From: Nigrospora sphaerica
Lineage: Eukaryota > Ascomycota > Sordariomycetes > Amphisphaeriales > Apiosporaceae
Direction: 5' to 3'
Length of the DNA: 64,000 nt
Assembly (NCBI GenBank): GCA_018287875.1
Contig: JAGVVL010000022.1
Location: forward strand, 2,790,001-2,854,000
Part shown: positions 32,339-43,385 of the stretch, piece after piece
How the letters are laid out: each line of letters starts with the position of its first letter
Position numbering within the stretch: position 1 is the first letter of the stretch
Position numbers and translations under genes: made by a program
The notes under the pieces: model-generated
Told to the model about the DNA's origin: nothing
What the model saw: only the letters and a program-made list of their open reading frames with translations
Database searches by the model: none

Positions 32339-33036
32339 ACGGGCTTCTTCCGTCATTGCTGAGAGCTGGCTGGCTCATGAGGCGCCCGGGTTATGTTGCG
32401 TTCTGCGATTCTTCCCGGATCGCCATGTTGCGCAAGCAGTGAGGGCCTGTCGGGGCTGTGATGCCTTGTTCCCGGCTCTGAGAGTCCTGCTCGGTGCAGG
32501 CTCCCTTCCCAGCTTGCTTTGCCTCTCCGCGGAGCACCACACGGCGTTTGTTTTACATATACATTCCAGAATCGACTCCTTGTCAACCCAGGATTTGTCG
32601 CCTGTGCTGGACAGTATAGTGACAACTCAAGAAGGGACGTCTACCGTGTTTCATGTGGCCAATGCGCCTTAACTCTGCTATGCCGGCTTGCCTTCAACAG
32701 CCATGGCTGCCTTATCTCCCAGTACGTACGGTGAGGAAATCAAAAAGTGCCTGCTCGTTGTGCCGGGATCGCAAGATGCAAGACGACGGCAGGTCCGTAG
32801 TGGCCAGGAGGCGCGTGTTCAGTAACAATCTTAGAATGGTTTAGTGGATATCCTGTCCGGTATTTTATCCTCACCCCCTTCTCTCTCTCCGTCTGCGGAT
32901 AGAAGAAGATAGCTCGGCCTCCCGTGCCTTCAACCCCCCACTTCCACGCCCTTCTCCTTCGTCCCGCTTCAGTCTCGGCATCCCCATTCGGATACGGCCT
33001 GGAATCAACGTGCTTGCCAACCGCGAGCAGCATTCA
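32339..33036. other. Intergenic region
   Basis: Presumed 3' end of the Myb-like gene and promoter of cutC. Nothing else recognised. Confidence 0.5.
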
Positions 33037-33828
33037 ATGGCGGTCCAGCTCGAAGTCCCCGTATTCGGCCCCGCCTCGGCTGAAGCCGCCGTCCGAGCCG
33101 GTGCAAGCCGCATCGAGCTCAATGCCGCTGGCTCTTACACGCAGGGCGGCCTGACGCCCACGCTCGACGAGCTTTCCGCTCTGCGCTTCCTGACGGTGCC
33201 GGTGCGCGTCATGATACGGCAGCGTGGGCCGCCCGGGCCCCCGGCCGCGGACTTCGCGTACACAGAAGGGGAGATCGACGCGATGGAGGCACTGATGGGA
33301 GAATTCAAGGCGTCGGGCCTGATGCAAGCGGCCAGGGGAGACGGCTTCGTCTTTGGCGTGCTGCGCCCCGCCCGCCGTGAGCGCATGGCCCTGCACGACG
33401 ATGCTGTCGCGCGGCTGGCCGCTGCTTCCAAGCCTTACAAGGCAGTTTTTCACCGCGCGTTCGATGTCCTCGTTGGCCGCGGCGCCGACGCCGTTGCCAC
33501 CCCAGGGACGCCCTCCGAATGGCAGAGAGCAATCCATCACCTCGCCACCTGTGGGGTTGACGGCATTCTCACATCTGGGGGCCTCGGCAATGCCGAAGAC
33601 AACATCGAAGCACTACATCATATACGGAAGGAAGCAGGCAGCAAAATCGAGCTCATTGTGGGCGGCGGTGTACGCAGCAGCAATATAGGCAAGCTACGAA
33701 GTCGCTTGCGTCTTGTCGCCGGAACGGATGGCGACTGCGCATGGCTGCATTCTTCATGCTTGACGACTCCCGGTGACGAGGCTGTCGACACGCTTGAAGT
33801 GTCGCGAATTTTAACCGAAGCTAGGTAA
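33037..33828 (+). CDS. CutC family copper homeostasis protein
   Basis: Single-exon gene of 263 residues starting at an ATG in good context (TCAATGGC). The CutC TIM-barrel signatures are clear: LEVPVFGPASAEAAVRAGASRIELN, then GGLTPTLDEL, VRVMIRQRG, FGVLRPARRERM, VFHRAFDVL and ILTSGGLGNAEDNI followed by IELIVGGGVRSSNI. CutC proteins are cytosolic and linked to copper handling in bacteria and animals, with an unclear biochemical activity. Length and motif order are normal. Confidence 0.9.
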   Translation: MAVQLEVPVFGPASAEAAVRAGASRIELNAAGSYTQGGLTPTLDELSALRFLTVPVRVMIRQRGPPGPPAADFAYTEGEIDAMEALMGEFKASGLMQAARGDGFVFGVLRPARRERMALHDDAVARLAAASKPYKAVFHRAFDVLVGRGADAVATPGTPSEWQRAIHHLATCGVDGILTSGGLGNAEDNIEALHHIRKEAGSKIELIVGGGVRSSNIGKLRSRLRLVAGTDGDCAWLHSSCLTTPGDEAVDTLEVSRILTEAR

Positions 33829-34391
33829 ACGGAGATTGGCCTGGCGATACATTGGTGCTTCACCATATATCTTGTCCCCGGATGCACTCATCTCAGATAT
33901 GAGGGGACGCATCCATCTCACCTACTACAACGGACAAAATAATTTTCCTACTACACCAGCTCGTCATTGTCGCCTGCAACACCCATCACCACCGTGGTCA
34001 CGACGGTGTGGCTCGAACATGGTCAACAAGTGGATACTGCGTCAAAACCCGAGACCAAGACCCGAAGGGAGGTGCGCTGGTATAAGGGGCGTCGGTTGTT
34101 TTGTATAGTATTATGTTACCCAAGGGGGCAGCACTATAGACAAATTTGGTAACTGCCGATACCGCCAGGCAACTTTGGAAACCCAAGCAGCTATGGGACA
34201 CGAGGGCTCTTGGCTCTACCCTCTTGCCGGCGCAACTGACCGACAAGACCCAGAGCGAGACAAGGAGCTGCTCCAAAAACAAGTGCTTTGATGTGGCTAA
34301 AAGCCAAAGTGAGAACCCGATGACGTACCTACCTGCGTGGAGCACCCTGGCTCAGTCGAAACACCACAAGGGGAGGAACTCGCCTTCACGG
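33829..34391. other. Convergent intergenic region
   Basis: Between cutC and the 3' end of the AdoMet decarboxylase gene. No gene seen. Confidence 0.5.
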
Positions 34392-35963
34392 TTAGAGTTC
34401 CTCGCCGACGCGTACGCCGGCACCACCAACCCAGCCCTCGCGCTCATAGTAGCGGAACACCAGATCGTAATCCTCGAAATCGTGCACGATACGATCAATC
34501 CGACGGTATCCCTTAATGTTCTCCACGCGCTTGGAACGGGCAGCTCCCGCAATCAGGTCGTACTTGGAGCTCTTGGCCTCGAACAGCGTGACGCTGAAGT
34601 GCCCGGGCTGGAAAATGCCGACCACCTGCTCAATCACGTCTGACGTGGCGCGACCGTTCTGACCACCAGGCACATTGGTCTCAAATGAGGCGTAGGAGCA
34701 CTGCGGCTCCGGCGTAACGTGGACAGTAAAGTAGTGGCCCGCGTTAACGCCGTCACTCTCCGTCGGCGCGGCAGGGATGACTCCGTTGGCCGAGAAGCCG
34801 CAGGGGTCGAACATGTACGCGTCAATGCGCGCGTCGGGGTACTTGGACTTGGGATAGACGTCCGAAAGACCGCAAGCGTCCGAGACGACGGTGCCAAGCG
34901 CGTGGCCGCTAGTCGCCATGTGCGCGGCATCGGTGTGCTCCGACATGGGGGTGTGGGAGCCGTGGGGATCCGAGTCACTGCTCACGCTTTCGGCATCAAA
35001 CGTTTCCTCGACAGAGCTCTCCACGGTGCTGATGGTCTGGATGGTGGCCGTGCTCTCGGACAGGTCCCCGAGATTGTCCAAGACGTTCTGCTGGGCTTCC
35101 TTGATCTGCAGGGGGAATTCGGCGTGCGCGACCGCATTCGCGCGCTCCATGTAGAATTGCTTGGCGTTTTCGGGATCAAGATCCGTCATAAGGATCTCCA
35201 AGGTCTCGTCGTTGGTATCGCTGGGGGGACTGTGGAAGGCCGAGGCGAGGCCAGTTGGAATCTTGGTCGTTCGGGGTGCGGGTGCCGCGGCGTCCTCGCC
35301 CTCGGGCGTACGAGGCGGGGTCAGGGTCGACGGCGGCGACGTGATATAGAGGTACCAGTGGTCACCGTTCATCTTGCCTACCATGTAGGCGCTTCCATGC
35401 TCGAACGTCTCGTCGAGGAACCTGACCTCCTGGCTCCAGCTTCGGTGCGGGAGGGGCTGCTTCTCGGGATAGAGAAAGTTCTTGCGGCTGTAGAACACTC
35501 GGTAGGGGGTAGCGGCGACATGCTCGTCCTCCAGACTCGTGACGTTGTGGAAAGGGAAGCCGGCGTCGACAGCGGCAATGCGCAAGAGGCTTTGAAGACC
35601 CCGGAGCAGCGTCGTGGTGCCGCACGTCTTCAGGATCAGTTTGTGGGGGAACACGAACATGCTCGACTCGGAGAGGAGGTAGGCATCGACGTTCTCCGAG
35701 TTGACAATGGACAGCACCTTGCAGTGGACTTCATCCAGCATAGGAACCCACGTCTGGGCGGGGACAGCCTTCAGACCGTTCGGCTGTGCGCCGGCGGGCA
35801 GGGCGTCTGCGCTCGGGGCGAACCATACTTCGAGGAGCTTCTCCGGGCCTTCAAAGGCGCTCGAGGAGTCTAGATCTGCCGTGACTTCATGGTTGATCGT
35901 CAACTGAGGAGTGTCCTCAGATGGCGAAAAAGTCTGGGTGGTAGGGTTCACGGGATCGACCAT
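34392..35963 (-). CDS. spe2: S-adenosylmethionine decarboxylase proenzyme
   Basis: Minus-strand single-exon frame of 523 residues from the ATG at 35963-35961. The enzyme makes decarboxylated AdoMet for spermidine and spermine synthesis in the cytosol. The proenzyme self-cleavage site is visible as LLSESSMFVF, with cleavage expected between Glu99 and Ser100 to give the pyruvoyl group. A TCGTTTLL segment and the C-terminal GHYFTVHVTPEPQCSYASFE block are also family hallmarks. A Ser/Thr/Asp/Glu-rich region of about 180 residues (roughly 235-385) makes it longer than yeast or human enzymes; filamentous fungi commonly have such an insertion. The frame stays open upstream of the ATG to a TAG near 36059 with no other ATG. 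Regulation through a leader uORF is possible. Confidence 0.92.
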   Translation of the reverse strand: MVDPVNPTTQTFSPSEDTPQLTINHEVTADLDSSSAFEGPEKLLEVWFAPSADALPAGAQPNGLKAVPAQTWVPMLDEVHCKVLSIVNSENVDAYLLSESSMFVFPHKLILKTCGTTTLLRGLQSLLRIAAVDAGFPFHNVTSLEDEHVAATPYRVFYSRKNFLYPEKQPLPHRSWSQEVRFLDETFEHGSAYMVGKMNGDHWYLYITSPPSTLTPPRTPEGEDAAAPAPRTTKIPTGLASAFHSPPSDTNDETLEILMTDLDPENAKQFYMERANAVAHAEFPLQIKEAQQNVLDNLGDLSESTATIQTISTVESSVEETFDAESVSSDSDPHGSHTPMSEHTDAAHMATSGHALGTVVSDACGLSDVYPKSKYPDARIDAYMFDPCGFSANGVIPAAPTESDGVNAGHYFTVHVTPEPQCSYASFETNVPGGQNGRATSDVIEQVVGIFQPGHFSVTLFEAKSSKYDLIAGAARSKRVENIKGYRRIDRIVHDFEDYDLVFRYYEREGWVGGAGVRVGEEL

Positions 35964-38435
35964 CTCCGTTTCGTACTGGCACGTCGCAGGACGCGGAACG
36001 GCGGCGATCAAGGCGGAGCTGGGGTCGGACGGGTAGTGGTCGGCAAGGAGTCGCAGCTACCGCGGGACACTGACTGCCGCCCAAACGAACCTTGCGGTGT
36101 TCGTTTGAGAGAGTAGGCCCACAGGTGGGTGGGAGGCAACTCGAGGCTGGCTACGCCAGCAGCAGTGTGCAGATATGGAAAGTCAACGTCTCACGTGGAG
36201 GACGTTAAGGGGGGCGACCGCGGGGCGGAAGGAGGAAGACTAGTGACGAAGGAATGGTGACGCGGTTTCAAGGGCCTCGTGCTGACAAGCAACCGATACC
36301 TATGGTGGAGTATCGGACCCGGCAGACGAGGATATCTGCGACAGTGTTCTTTGAGGGCGGTTTGTGTAGGGCGGGAGTAGAAAGTGTGGGCTTGGCAGAC
36401 GTCTAGTTGTTCGTCTGGACGGGTGTTATCTGGGCCTGGCGGTTTGTGTATTAGTCACGGCGCCGGAAGCAAGGAGCTGGCGGCCACGGGCAGCGACCGC
36501 AGGACGACAAACGTACTTTGCTGGCTTGGAGAGGAAGCGTAGCAGGTCCGCCGGGTTCATGGAAGCCTTGGAAGGGCAGAGACGATAAGGGATCGGGTTG
36601 ACTCGCAGTCGGGGGGGAAAGATGTTCAGAACATTCGAACCGAGATCAGCAGAGCAAACAAGCAAGCGTCAACCTGGCTCGCTGGCGGTACGCGGGCGCC
36701 GGCAGGGAGAAGCAACGTGTACGTCGTCAGATGGGCGTTGCGAGGCAATGTGAGACGAAGAAGATGCAGCGGCCGAGAGCTGGCGCAAAGTAGTCGCAAC
36801 AACGAGTGTGCGAGTGGTGTGGAAAGAAGCCCCGCTTGGTCAAGAGCACGTAGGGCGAGGACTGATGGAAATTGAAGGGGAATGTTCAATAAGCAAGCGA
36901 AGCAGAGGGCGTGTCGGTGCCAGACTTTTCGATGGGCGAGGGACGGTGAGTGATTTTCCTGATTTCGAGGAAGCGAAAAGCGGCGGTGCTTGGGTCGTCT
37001 GGCACAAATTTTGGTGGGTGTGGTGGGCGATTTTTTTTTCCCTCTATTACTTACTTCCATGCATCCAAGTACGTTTTTTTTACCGGACCTGCAGCCCAAA
37101 GCTGGGACGAGCAAGGCAACGTAATAAGTGGTCTGAGGTCACTGGGAGCTGAAAAGTGGATCTGGCTGGGGCGCAAAAGACGGACGTGCACAGACGGACG
37201 CGTCTTGCCCAACCGACGGTACCATCGCATCCCGTCCATCCTCGATCATGTATGGAAAGGTAGGTACCCGAGGCAGGGACAGGTACATATGTGCTGAAAT
37301 TATGCCCGAATAACAGGCAACCATGTTGCGAGGAGTTACTCGTCCACGGCCTTCCTCGGACATCATGGTGTCGAGATTCCAAAAGGTAGCACGCGGGTGG
37401 TTTTACTAGGGAATGGAAAGATAGCTTCCAGACCGAACCTCTACCCGACCGTTTTTCTTCTCTTGCTTTTTCACCCCTCTAGTCCATACTTACAATGAGG
37501 TGGCACTACCCCGCTGCCAATGCGATGGATTCTTCAAATGCTCCCGGACAAGTAGCTCCAAATCATCCATCCCTTTCGTCCGTTACCTTTGGGCTTGCAT
37601 CATACATGCTTCTTCTTTGGGACGTATGCAAGCTAGCGAGCCTTGTTGTAGATACCGCGGCCTAGGGGATCGCCCGTGGCGGCACACGTATGCCGCCCTT
37701 TGGGAGGTTGCAGTGTCTGCCGAGAGCCATCCGAACTCGTTGGAACCTCCTCGTACCGTACAGACGGTGTTGCATGGGTTAAGCCCCGAGCGGTGACAGA
37801 CGGCCCAGCTTCCGGCATAGGATATTTGAAACAGTGCGGGAGAGCCTGCCGGGCAACATGCCCAAATCTCCCGCCAAGATGTTCGCCGTTCTTCGTCTTC
37901 TCTTATTACGGCCATGTAAGGCTCCGCTGGATCCGTATCATCCCCTTTTCCCTACGGATTGCCCCGTGCGGGTGCGCCGCCGCTGGGCAGCCAGCAAGCA
38001 TGAGGTTGGGCTCCCACGGCCGGGCAGGTTGGACAACGTCGCCCGGGGCGATTAATCGTGTTCCTGCCGATCGCGATCCCCCCAGCAGTCCGGTATCCAT
38101 TTCTACCTAGCCTCCATTGGTCACTGCTACATGCCGCCCGGTATCTGACTATGACCGCATGAATGTGTGGAATGTAACGGCGATGGCGACGGGGACGTCG
38201 TCGGCGGTCAACAACTCGAGCATGCAAGTACATAAATCCACAAGTAAGCCTGGACAAGCAGGTGATATATACGTACTTTACCTAGTACCCGCTTGGATAA
38301 TGCCCCCGGACATGGCGAACAACGCCGGCCTCAGCCCCAACCACCAGCCCCCTTCGCTTCGCTTCGCTTCGAGACACCCACACCCCGCCCTCTCCGCGGA
38401 ACCCTCCCAAGGTTGACTCGCGCTCCCGCCGTCTC
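35964..38435. other. Leader and promoter of spe2, plus intergenic DNA
   Basis: About 2.5 kb without a supported protein gene. The part next to spe2 is probably a long, spliced 5' leader. The distal part (about 37.1-38.4 kb) shows no recognisable gene. Confidence 0.45.
36513..36558 (-). promoter_or_regulatory. Candidate uORF exon in the spe2 leader
   Basis: On the minus strand an ATG near 36558 opens a frame reading MNPADLLRFLSKPA. It runs into a strong GTACGT donor near 36512. Splicing to the CGGTAG acceptor near 36058 would close the frame after about 30 codons, some 50 bp before the spe2 ATG. AdoMet decarboxylases in animals and plants are controlled by leader uORFs that sense polyamines. 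Here the uORF and its splicing are inferred. Confidence 0.3.
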
Positions 38436-39406
38436 TTAACCAATGGCCGTAAGGACGTCTTGGGTCATTTTGCGAAAGAGCGGCTCCAGCGAACAGCTGC
38501 GGTACTTCTCGGCCAACAAGCTCGCTGTGTTCGTCAGCGCCGGCTCTGACCCGCCGTCGACCGAGGCCTCGGACAGATCCTTGCCGTCGACGACGGTGCC
38601 TTGCGGGTAGACGGGGCGCGCTCCCGTCTCGATCAACATTACGAACTGAGGATCAATGGGCACGGCACCCAGAAACCGCACGTTAAACTCCTGTGCCATC
38701 ACCTGGCCGCCTCCTTTGCTGAAGATATTGGTGCATTCGGCGCAGTGCGGACACACAAAGCCGGCCATGTTCTCGACGACGCCGATAATGGGGATGCCCG
38801 TTTTGGAGCAGAAATTGAGCTCCTTCCTGACGTCGGCTGTCGCGACGGCCTGCGGCGTCGTCACCACCACGGCGCCCGCGACCTGGCCCGGCCGGGTGTC
38901 CTTGAGCAACGTCTCGGCAAGTGAAATGTGCTCATCCGATGTTCCAGGCGGCGTGTCGATCAGGAGGTAGTCCACGTCACCCCAGAGCACGTCGGAGAGA
39001 AACTGGCGAACCATGGCCGTCTTCTTGGGGCCTCGCCAGACGACAGCATCGCCTCGGCCCCGTAGCAGAAAGCCCAGGCTCATGCAGCGCAGCTCTCCGA
39101 CCCCGGCTTCCGGATCGGCGTCGTGGACGGTAACGGGAAGCCAGCCCCCCGGGGCCTGAGTGACCTTTGCGTCTTCGATATTGAACATTCGCGGCATGGA
39201 CGGGCCGGTCAGGTCGACGTCGAGGACACCGACCGAGTGGCCAGCTAGCGATAGCGAAAGGGCCAGTTGGGTGGTGACGGACGACTTGCCCACGCCACCC
39301 TTGCCCGAGAGCACCTAAAGGTGGACTCCGTCAGTATGCGCATCGGCAACACGCGGGCGGGGACTGTGCGTACCAACACAATGTGTTTGACTTTAGATAG
39401 CGACAT
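38436..39406 (-). CDS. cfd1: Cytosolic Fe-S cluster assembly factor Cfd1
   Basis: Two minus-strand exons, 39406-39374 (11 codons) and 39314-38436, splice at TTG|GTACGC...TTTAG|GTG to give 303 residues. The N-terminus is [22 protein letters not shown] with the deviant Walker A at 15-21. [26 protein letters not shown] and the C-terminal CPHC cluster-binding motif follow. This is the Mrp/NBP35 ATPase subfamily. The absence of an N-terminal cysteine cluster marks it as Cfd1 rather than Nbp35. It partners Nbp35 as the cytosolic scaffold for Fe-S proteins. The tiny first exon is easy to miss. Divergent from the 801-residue gene. Confidence 0.92.
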
Positions 39407-40979
39407 GGTGCGGTGACCGACAGTGAGTCGCAGATGCAGTACGGCAAGTGTATGTGTTGGGAATGAGACGTTCCCGGGTTTTCGGAAAGGCAATACCCAG
39501 CTGAATTCACCTACTAAGGTACCTAATGGATGGTACTGACCAGGCGATTCCGAGTTGTCTTCCCTGGTGAGCGGCGGCAGCAGCAGTAACAGTTCTTATC
39601 CGCAGGTTCAACTCGACAGCGATCATCGGCGACGCTTGCGGCTTTGGGCGCATTTATCAGCAGCCGCCTACCTTACCTACGCAGTCCAGGGACTCGGTAC
39701 GTACTCAACCAGACACTTGCAGTGTCTACAGTACAACAACCAAAAACAAAAATGAAAATACGTCGAGTGACCTTCCCGTAGTCCCTGGTCCTAATAGCTA
39801 ATGTTCAAATGCTAGCCAGTTACCACCTCTCCATGATTCTACCTGAAAAGGAGAGAAAATCGGGAAGTAGTAAGTGGGAGGCGATGCCGGGGGCTGTTGG
39901 AAAAAAAAAAAAAAAGGTAACCCCACCTAACACTGCTAAACTTTCCGCGGGGGGATGATGCAATGATACCTCGTGGTTCTCCCGCGGTATCACGCAGGGA
40001 ACATACCTACCTCAACCTACATGTACGGGTATGTGCCTATATTGGATGTAGTTAAGTAAGCCAAGAACCCGTGCAGGTGCAACCGTTCTTTTGTAGAGGA
40101 TATGAAGTGTGGTATCCTGGAAAATCAACATCTATGAAGAGTGTTTCGTACCTTCCAACGTGGTCAGGGCCGCTTCCTCGTCTGAGCCTACCTAGCTCTG
40201 TGTGGCCACATAATAAGTCGGCGTCGAGAAAAAGTAGTGAACGGGTGCTTGTGTGTTCGGTCCAAACCTCCAATGAATGTTATTACAATATCCGCGACGG
40301 GTTCCCACAGCACGAGCACGGATTGATTCCATTCAAACGCTTGGAGCACGAACAGAAGTTCGCCCCGCGGGCTTCGCTGCATCCATCCGCCTTATCCATG
40401 GCGACTGCGCGCGTGTGTGTGGCCGGCGTCGCCTGCGTGTCGCGCCCCTGACAATCCTGGGCTAGGCGCGCCCCTCAGCCCGTCGGGGGCCTTATGCAAC
40501 AACGCAATCCCCTGCAGCCGTCAAAGCGAGGCGGCTGTTTCGGAGACTTCTGCGGCTTTGTCACGACGCCTTAGCCCTGCTGGTCCCCCTCAAAACAACA
40601 TTTTGGCCTCTTCGGCCTTCTCCCTGGTGGATTACCTACAACCGCTCCACTCCCTTTCAACCATCCATTTACCTACATACATCCACCATACTGACACGGG
40701 ATCCGACGCGTAACTCGCAACGTTGCTTCAGTAAACTCAGGAGTCCATACGTACATCTAGCGTATGCGACTGCGGGAGGACATTTGTCTGGGCCCAATGC
40801 GGTAATAACGCGCCGTCCGAGACTCGAGGTATTCGCCCTCCTGCCGTGCGACTAACTGGTTCTTGCCTAGCCGACGTACGTGCCTGCCTACGGTACTTCC
40901 CATCGCCTCATGATACCCACCATCGTTTGCTGCGCGCCAACATGAGCATTGATTTCCGCTCGTCATCACCCGGGAACAC
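39407..40979. other. Intergenic region between divergent genes
   Basis: About 1.6 kb with an A15 run near 39901-39915 and AT-richer sequence around 39.7-40.3 kb. No gene supported. Confidence 0.5.
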
Positions 40980-43385
40980 ATGGACGATCCTTGGGGCTCG
41001 CCTTGGGCAAGCTCGGAAAACGTGCCCAGGTCGTTGTTGAGCCCACCGCCCAAGGCTTTCTTTGGCGGGGGAGGAGGCACAGTCGGAGCCGGCAGTGCCG
41101 CGAGCTCGCCCGGCCTTACCCCCTGGACCGACAACGCCGCTCTCGGGGGCTGGCCGTCGCCCGACTATGGCGACAACAACATATGGGCTGCCGGGGCGGT
41201 CGATTCGCCCGCCCGGACACCGCATTTAACGGCCAAGCCCGACGGCCAAACCGCCTCGATTGCCTTTCCCGAGAATGCCGCCGCCTCCCCGGCCTTCCCA
41301 CCATCACTCCGATCGCGTACCTCGTCCGTCTTTCGCCAGTCTTCGCCGGACCCGTGGGCTTCCGACTCGCCGTGGCTCGATTCCTCAGTGTCCCTGCCGC
41401 AGCCAGAGCTCAGTAGTCGCCATGACGACGGCGACCACAGAGCGACCACACACAGCAGCGACCGAGCCGGAAACACACCGGACGACGTCGTGATCAGAGT
41501 CGAGGAACCCCCTGTGACGCCGCGCGCGCCCCCTGCTCCCCTGAGTGTCGCGACCGAAACGAAGGATGCGCAGCCCGCAGCCCAACAGGATAACAGCCGT
41601 CAAGCCGGTGTTTCGGAGCACCGTGACGTTCGCTCCAAGCCCCCCTCCACATCTTCTGCCGACAGCGATCGTGGACCAGATCGACCCGACTCGCCCATAA
41701 CGTCGGTCGACGAGGACCCCACTCTAAGGCCACAGCAACCTGCCCGACGGGTGTCGGGCAAAGTCGCGCAACTGGTGGATAAGTTTGATGGTATAGCGCG
41801 CGCTCTTTCCACAGAATCGACGGAGCGCCGAAGACAACCGTCCACCACATCGGACACCCGGGACAGCTTAAATAGGGAACCCGAGGCTCCCGGTAGTTGC
41901 GCTCCCGATGTCTTTGTTGCAGAAGATCCGGGGACGGGTGCTCTCGGCGAAGCAGAGATGCCGAGTCCTACTCCACCCCTTTCGCCCGAACCGGGTTCGG
42001 CGCCACCGGCCGATCTGGAAGACCGCTATCATGAAGGCGCGCACACGGAACCTTCGACTCAGCACTCTGCGGGGCCACGGGCACCCTCCAAACCGGTTCA
42101 GGAGTTGATAGAGAAGTTCGGTCCAATACAGTTCTCGGTCAACGTGAATCGTCTCGATCATCTCCCGGACCTTGTGGTGGACCCATCTGCCAACGAGAAT
42201 AGACCCATGGCTAGCGAGGTGTCGGATCGCATCATCTCGGACAGCTTTGAAACGGTCCAAGAAAGAAAAGCATGGTATCGCATTTCACGATACGGGTCCA
42301 TGCGTAAGCACAACTCGGGTGACGAGGAAAACTACCATGGCGTGGTATGGTCGTCTTCTCAAGTTCACAGCGAGACCATCAAGGTTGTGCGAAGATGGAT
42401 GGAAGAAGACTCGTTCTCGGGGCGGCCGACCTTTGGAGGCAGCAAACGGACGGGCGTCTTCAATTGGGATGCCAAACCAGCCCCTGTCGACATGGACAAA
42501 ATTTTTGGCCCGAGGTCTTCGGCCGCACCCTCGAGAAGCAACTCTGTTGCTCTTCAAAGTCACACGCCGAGGTCTTCAACCGACTCGGGCCTCAACTCGT
42601 TTGAGCAACAGAGGGTGTTCAATTCTCCCCCAGCCGAAACGTCGTCACCTATCTCATCGTCGGCGGCAAGCTTCGGCTGGAACTCCCCTGCTCCCAATTC
42701 TCCGTCTACCAAACCACCATTTGTGGCGTCCAGATTTCCCGCGCCGCCCAAGGCACCTACCCCTTTGAGCCTGCCACCTCTGGTGCCTAGCGCGCCACCA
42801 GTCGACAAGGCAGTGTCCCCAGTACCCTTGGCACAGAGCGGAGAGGGTGGGTTTGGAGACGACGACGACGACTGGGGCGAGATGGTCAGCTCGCCTACCC
42901 ATGAACTTGACTTGAGCTTCCCGGACCTGTCGACACCGATTGCGGAGCTGGCCAGGGCTGTTCCGGATCCCCTAGGGCACCAGGATTCCACCCTACCGGC
43001 GGGGAGATCAGTCGACTTGGACCGGGGTATTCTTGTGCTGGACCGGGAGCAGGTTCCCCATGCTGCCCCAGACGCCAGGCCGGCGTTGAATGCGGCGCCG
43101 AAGGCGCCCGTCGTGGATGCGTGGGCGTATGCAGATTTTTCCCTTTTCGAGACGCCATTGCCAGCTGCCGATACCCGGCCTCCACGGGCAGATACGTTGG
43201 AGACAGCACTCACAAAACCTGCCGGGGCACAGAGAGCCAATACCAGCCCCAGCCGAGTCGTGCCGGCAACGCCGACCAACGTAGTTCTTGGCCCGGTCAT
43301 GGCCCCCAAGATCGAGGAAGAACAGGACAGACTCGTCCGGAGTATAATTCAAAACCTACCCGACCTGTCTTATATGGTCGGGTGA
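40980..43385 (+). CDS. Large disordered fungal protein, function unknown
   Basis: Single-exon frame of 801 residues with MDDPWGSPWA at the N-terminus. It is Ser/Pro/Asp-rich throughout and carries scattered WG, PW and DW motifs (PWTD, GGWPSPDYGDNNIW, DPWASDSPWLD), which resemble short adaptor-binding motifs. A more ordered, conserved-looking middle block (about residues 410-500) includes ISDSFETVQERKAWYRISRYGSMRKHN followed by GVVWSSSQVHSETIKVVRRWM. The C-terminus ends in an amphipathic VRSIIQNLPDLSYMVG. The MDDPW start and the central block look like a conserved ascomycete protein, but I do not know a function. Confidence 0.75.
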   Translation: MDDPWGSPWASSENVPRSLLSPPPKAFFGGGGGTVGAGSAASSPGLTPWTDNAALGGWPSPDYGDNNIWAAGAVDSPARTPHLTAKPDGQTASIAFPENAAASPAFPPSLRSRTSSVFRQSSPDPWASDSPWLDSSVSLPQPELSSRHDDGDHRATTHSSDRAGNTPDDVVIRVEEPPVTPRAPPAPLSVATETKDAQPAAQQDNSRQAGVSEHRDVRSKPPSTSSADSDRGPDRPDSPITSVDEDPTLRPQQPARRVSGKVAQLVDKFDGIARALSTESTERRRQPSTTSDTRDSLNREPEAPGSCAPDVFVAEDPGTGALGEAEMPSPTPPLSPEPGSAPPADLEDRYHEGAHTEPSTQHSAGPRAPSKPVQELIEKFGPIQFSVNVNRLDHLPDLVVDPSANENRPMASEVSDRIISDSFETVQERKAWYRISRYGSMRKHNSGDEENYHGVVWSSSQVHSETIKVVRRWMEEDSFSGRPTFGGSKRTGVFNWDAKPAPVDMDKIFGPRSSAAPSRSNSVALQSHTPRSSTDSGLNSFEQQRVFNSPPAETSSPISSSAASFGWNSPAPNSPSTKPPFVASRFPAPPKAPTPLSLPPLVPSAPPVDKAVSPVPLAQSGEGGFGDDDDDWGEMVSSPTHELDLSFPDLSTPIAELARAVPDPLGHQDSTLPAGRSVDLDRGILVLDREQVPHAAPDARPALNAAPKAPVVDAWAYADFSLFETPLPAADTRPPRADTLETALTKPAGAQRANTSPSRVVPATPTNVVLGPVMAPKIEEEQDRLVRSIIQNLPDLSYMVG

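Noticed and set aside
32720..32840. Possible small zinc-cluster fragment (SACSLCRDRKMQ) near 32750
   Set aside because: Only one short Cys motif reading is present, without the remaining cysteines of a Zn(II)2Cys6 domain, and the frame stops soon after.
34719..35873. Plus-strand frame of 384 codons opposite spe2
   Set aside because: Antisense to the AdoMet decarboxylase coding region and without recognisable motifs.
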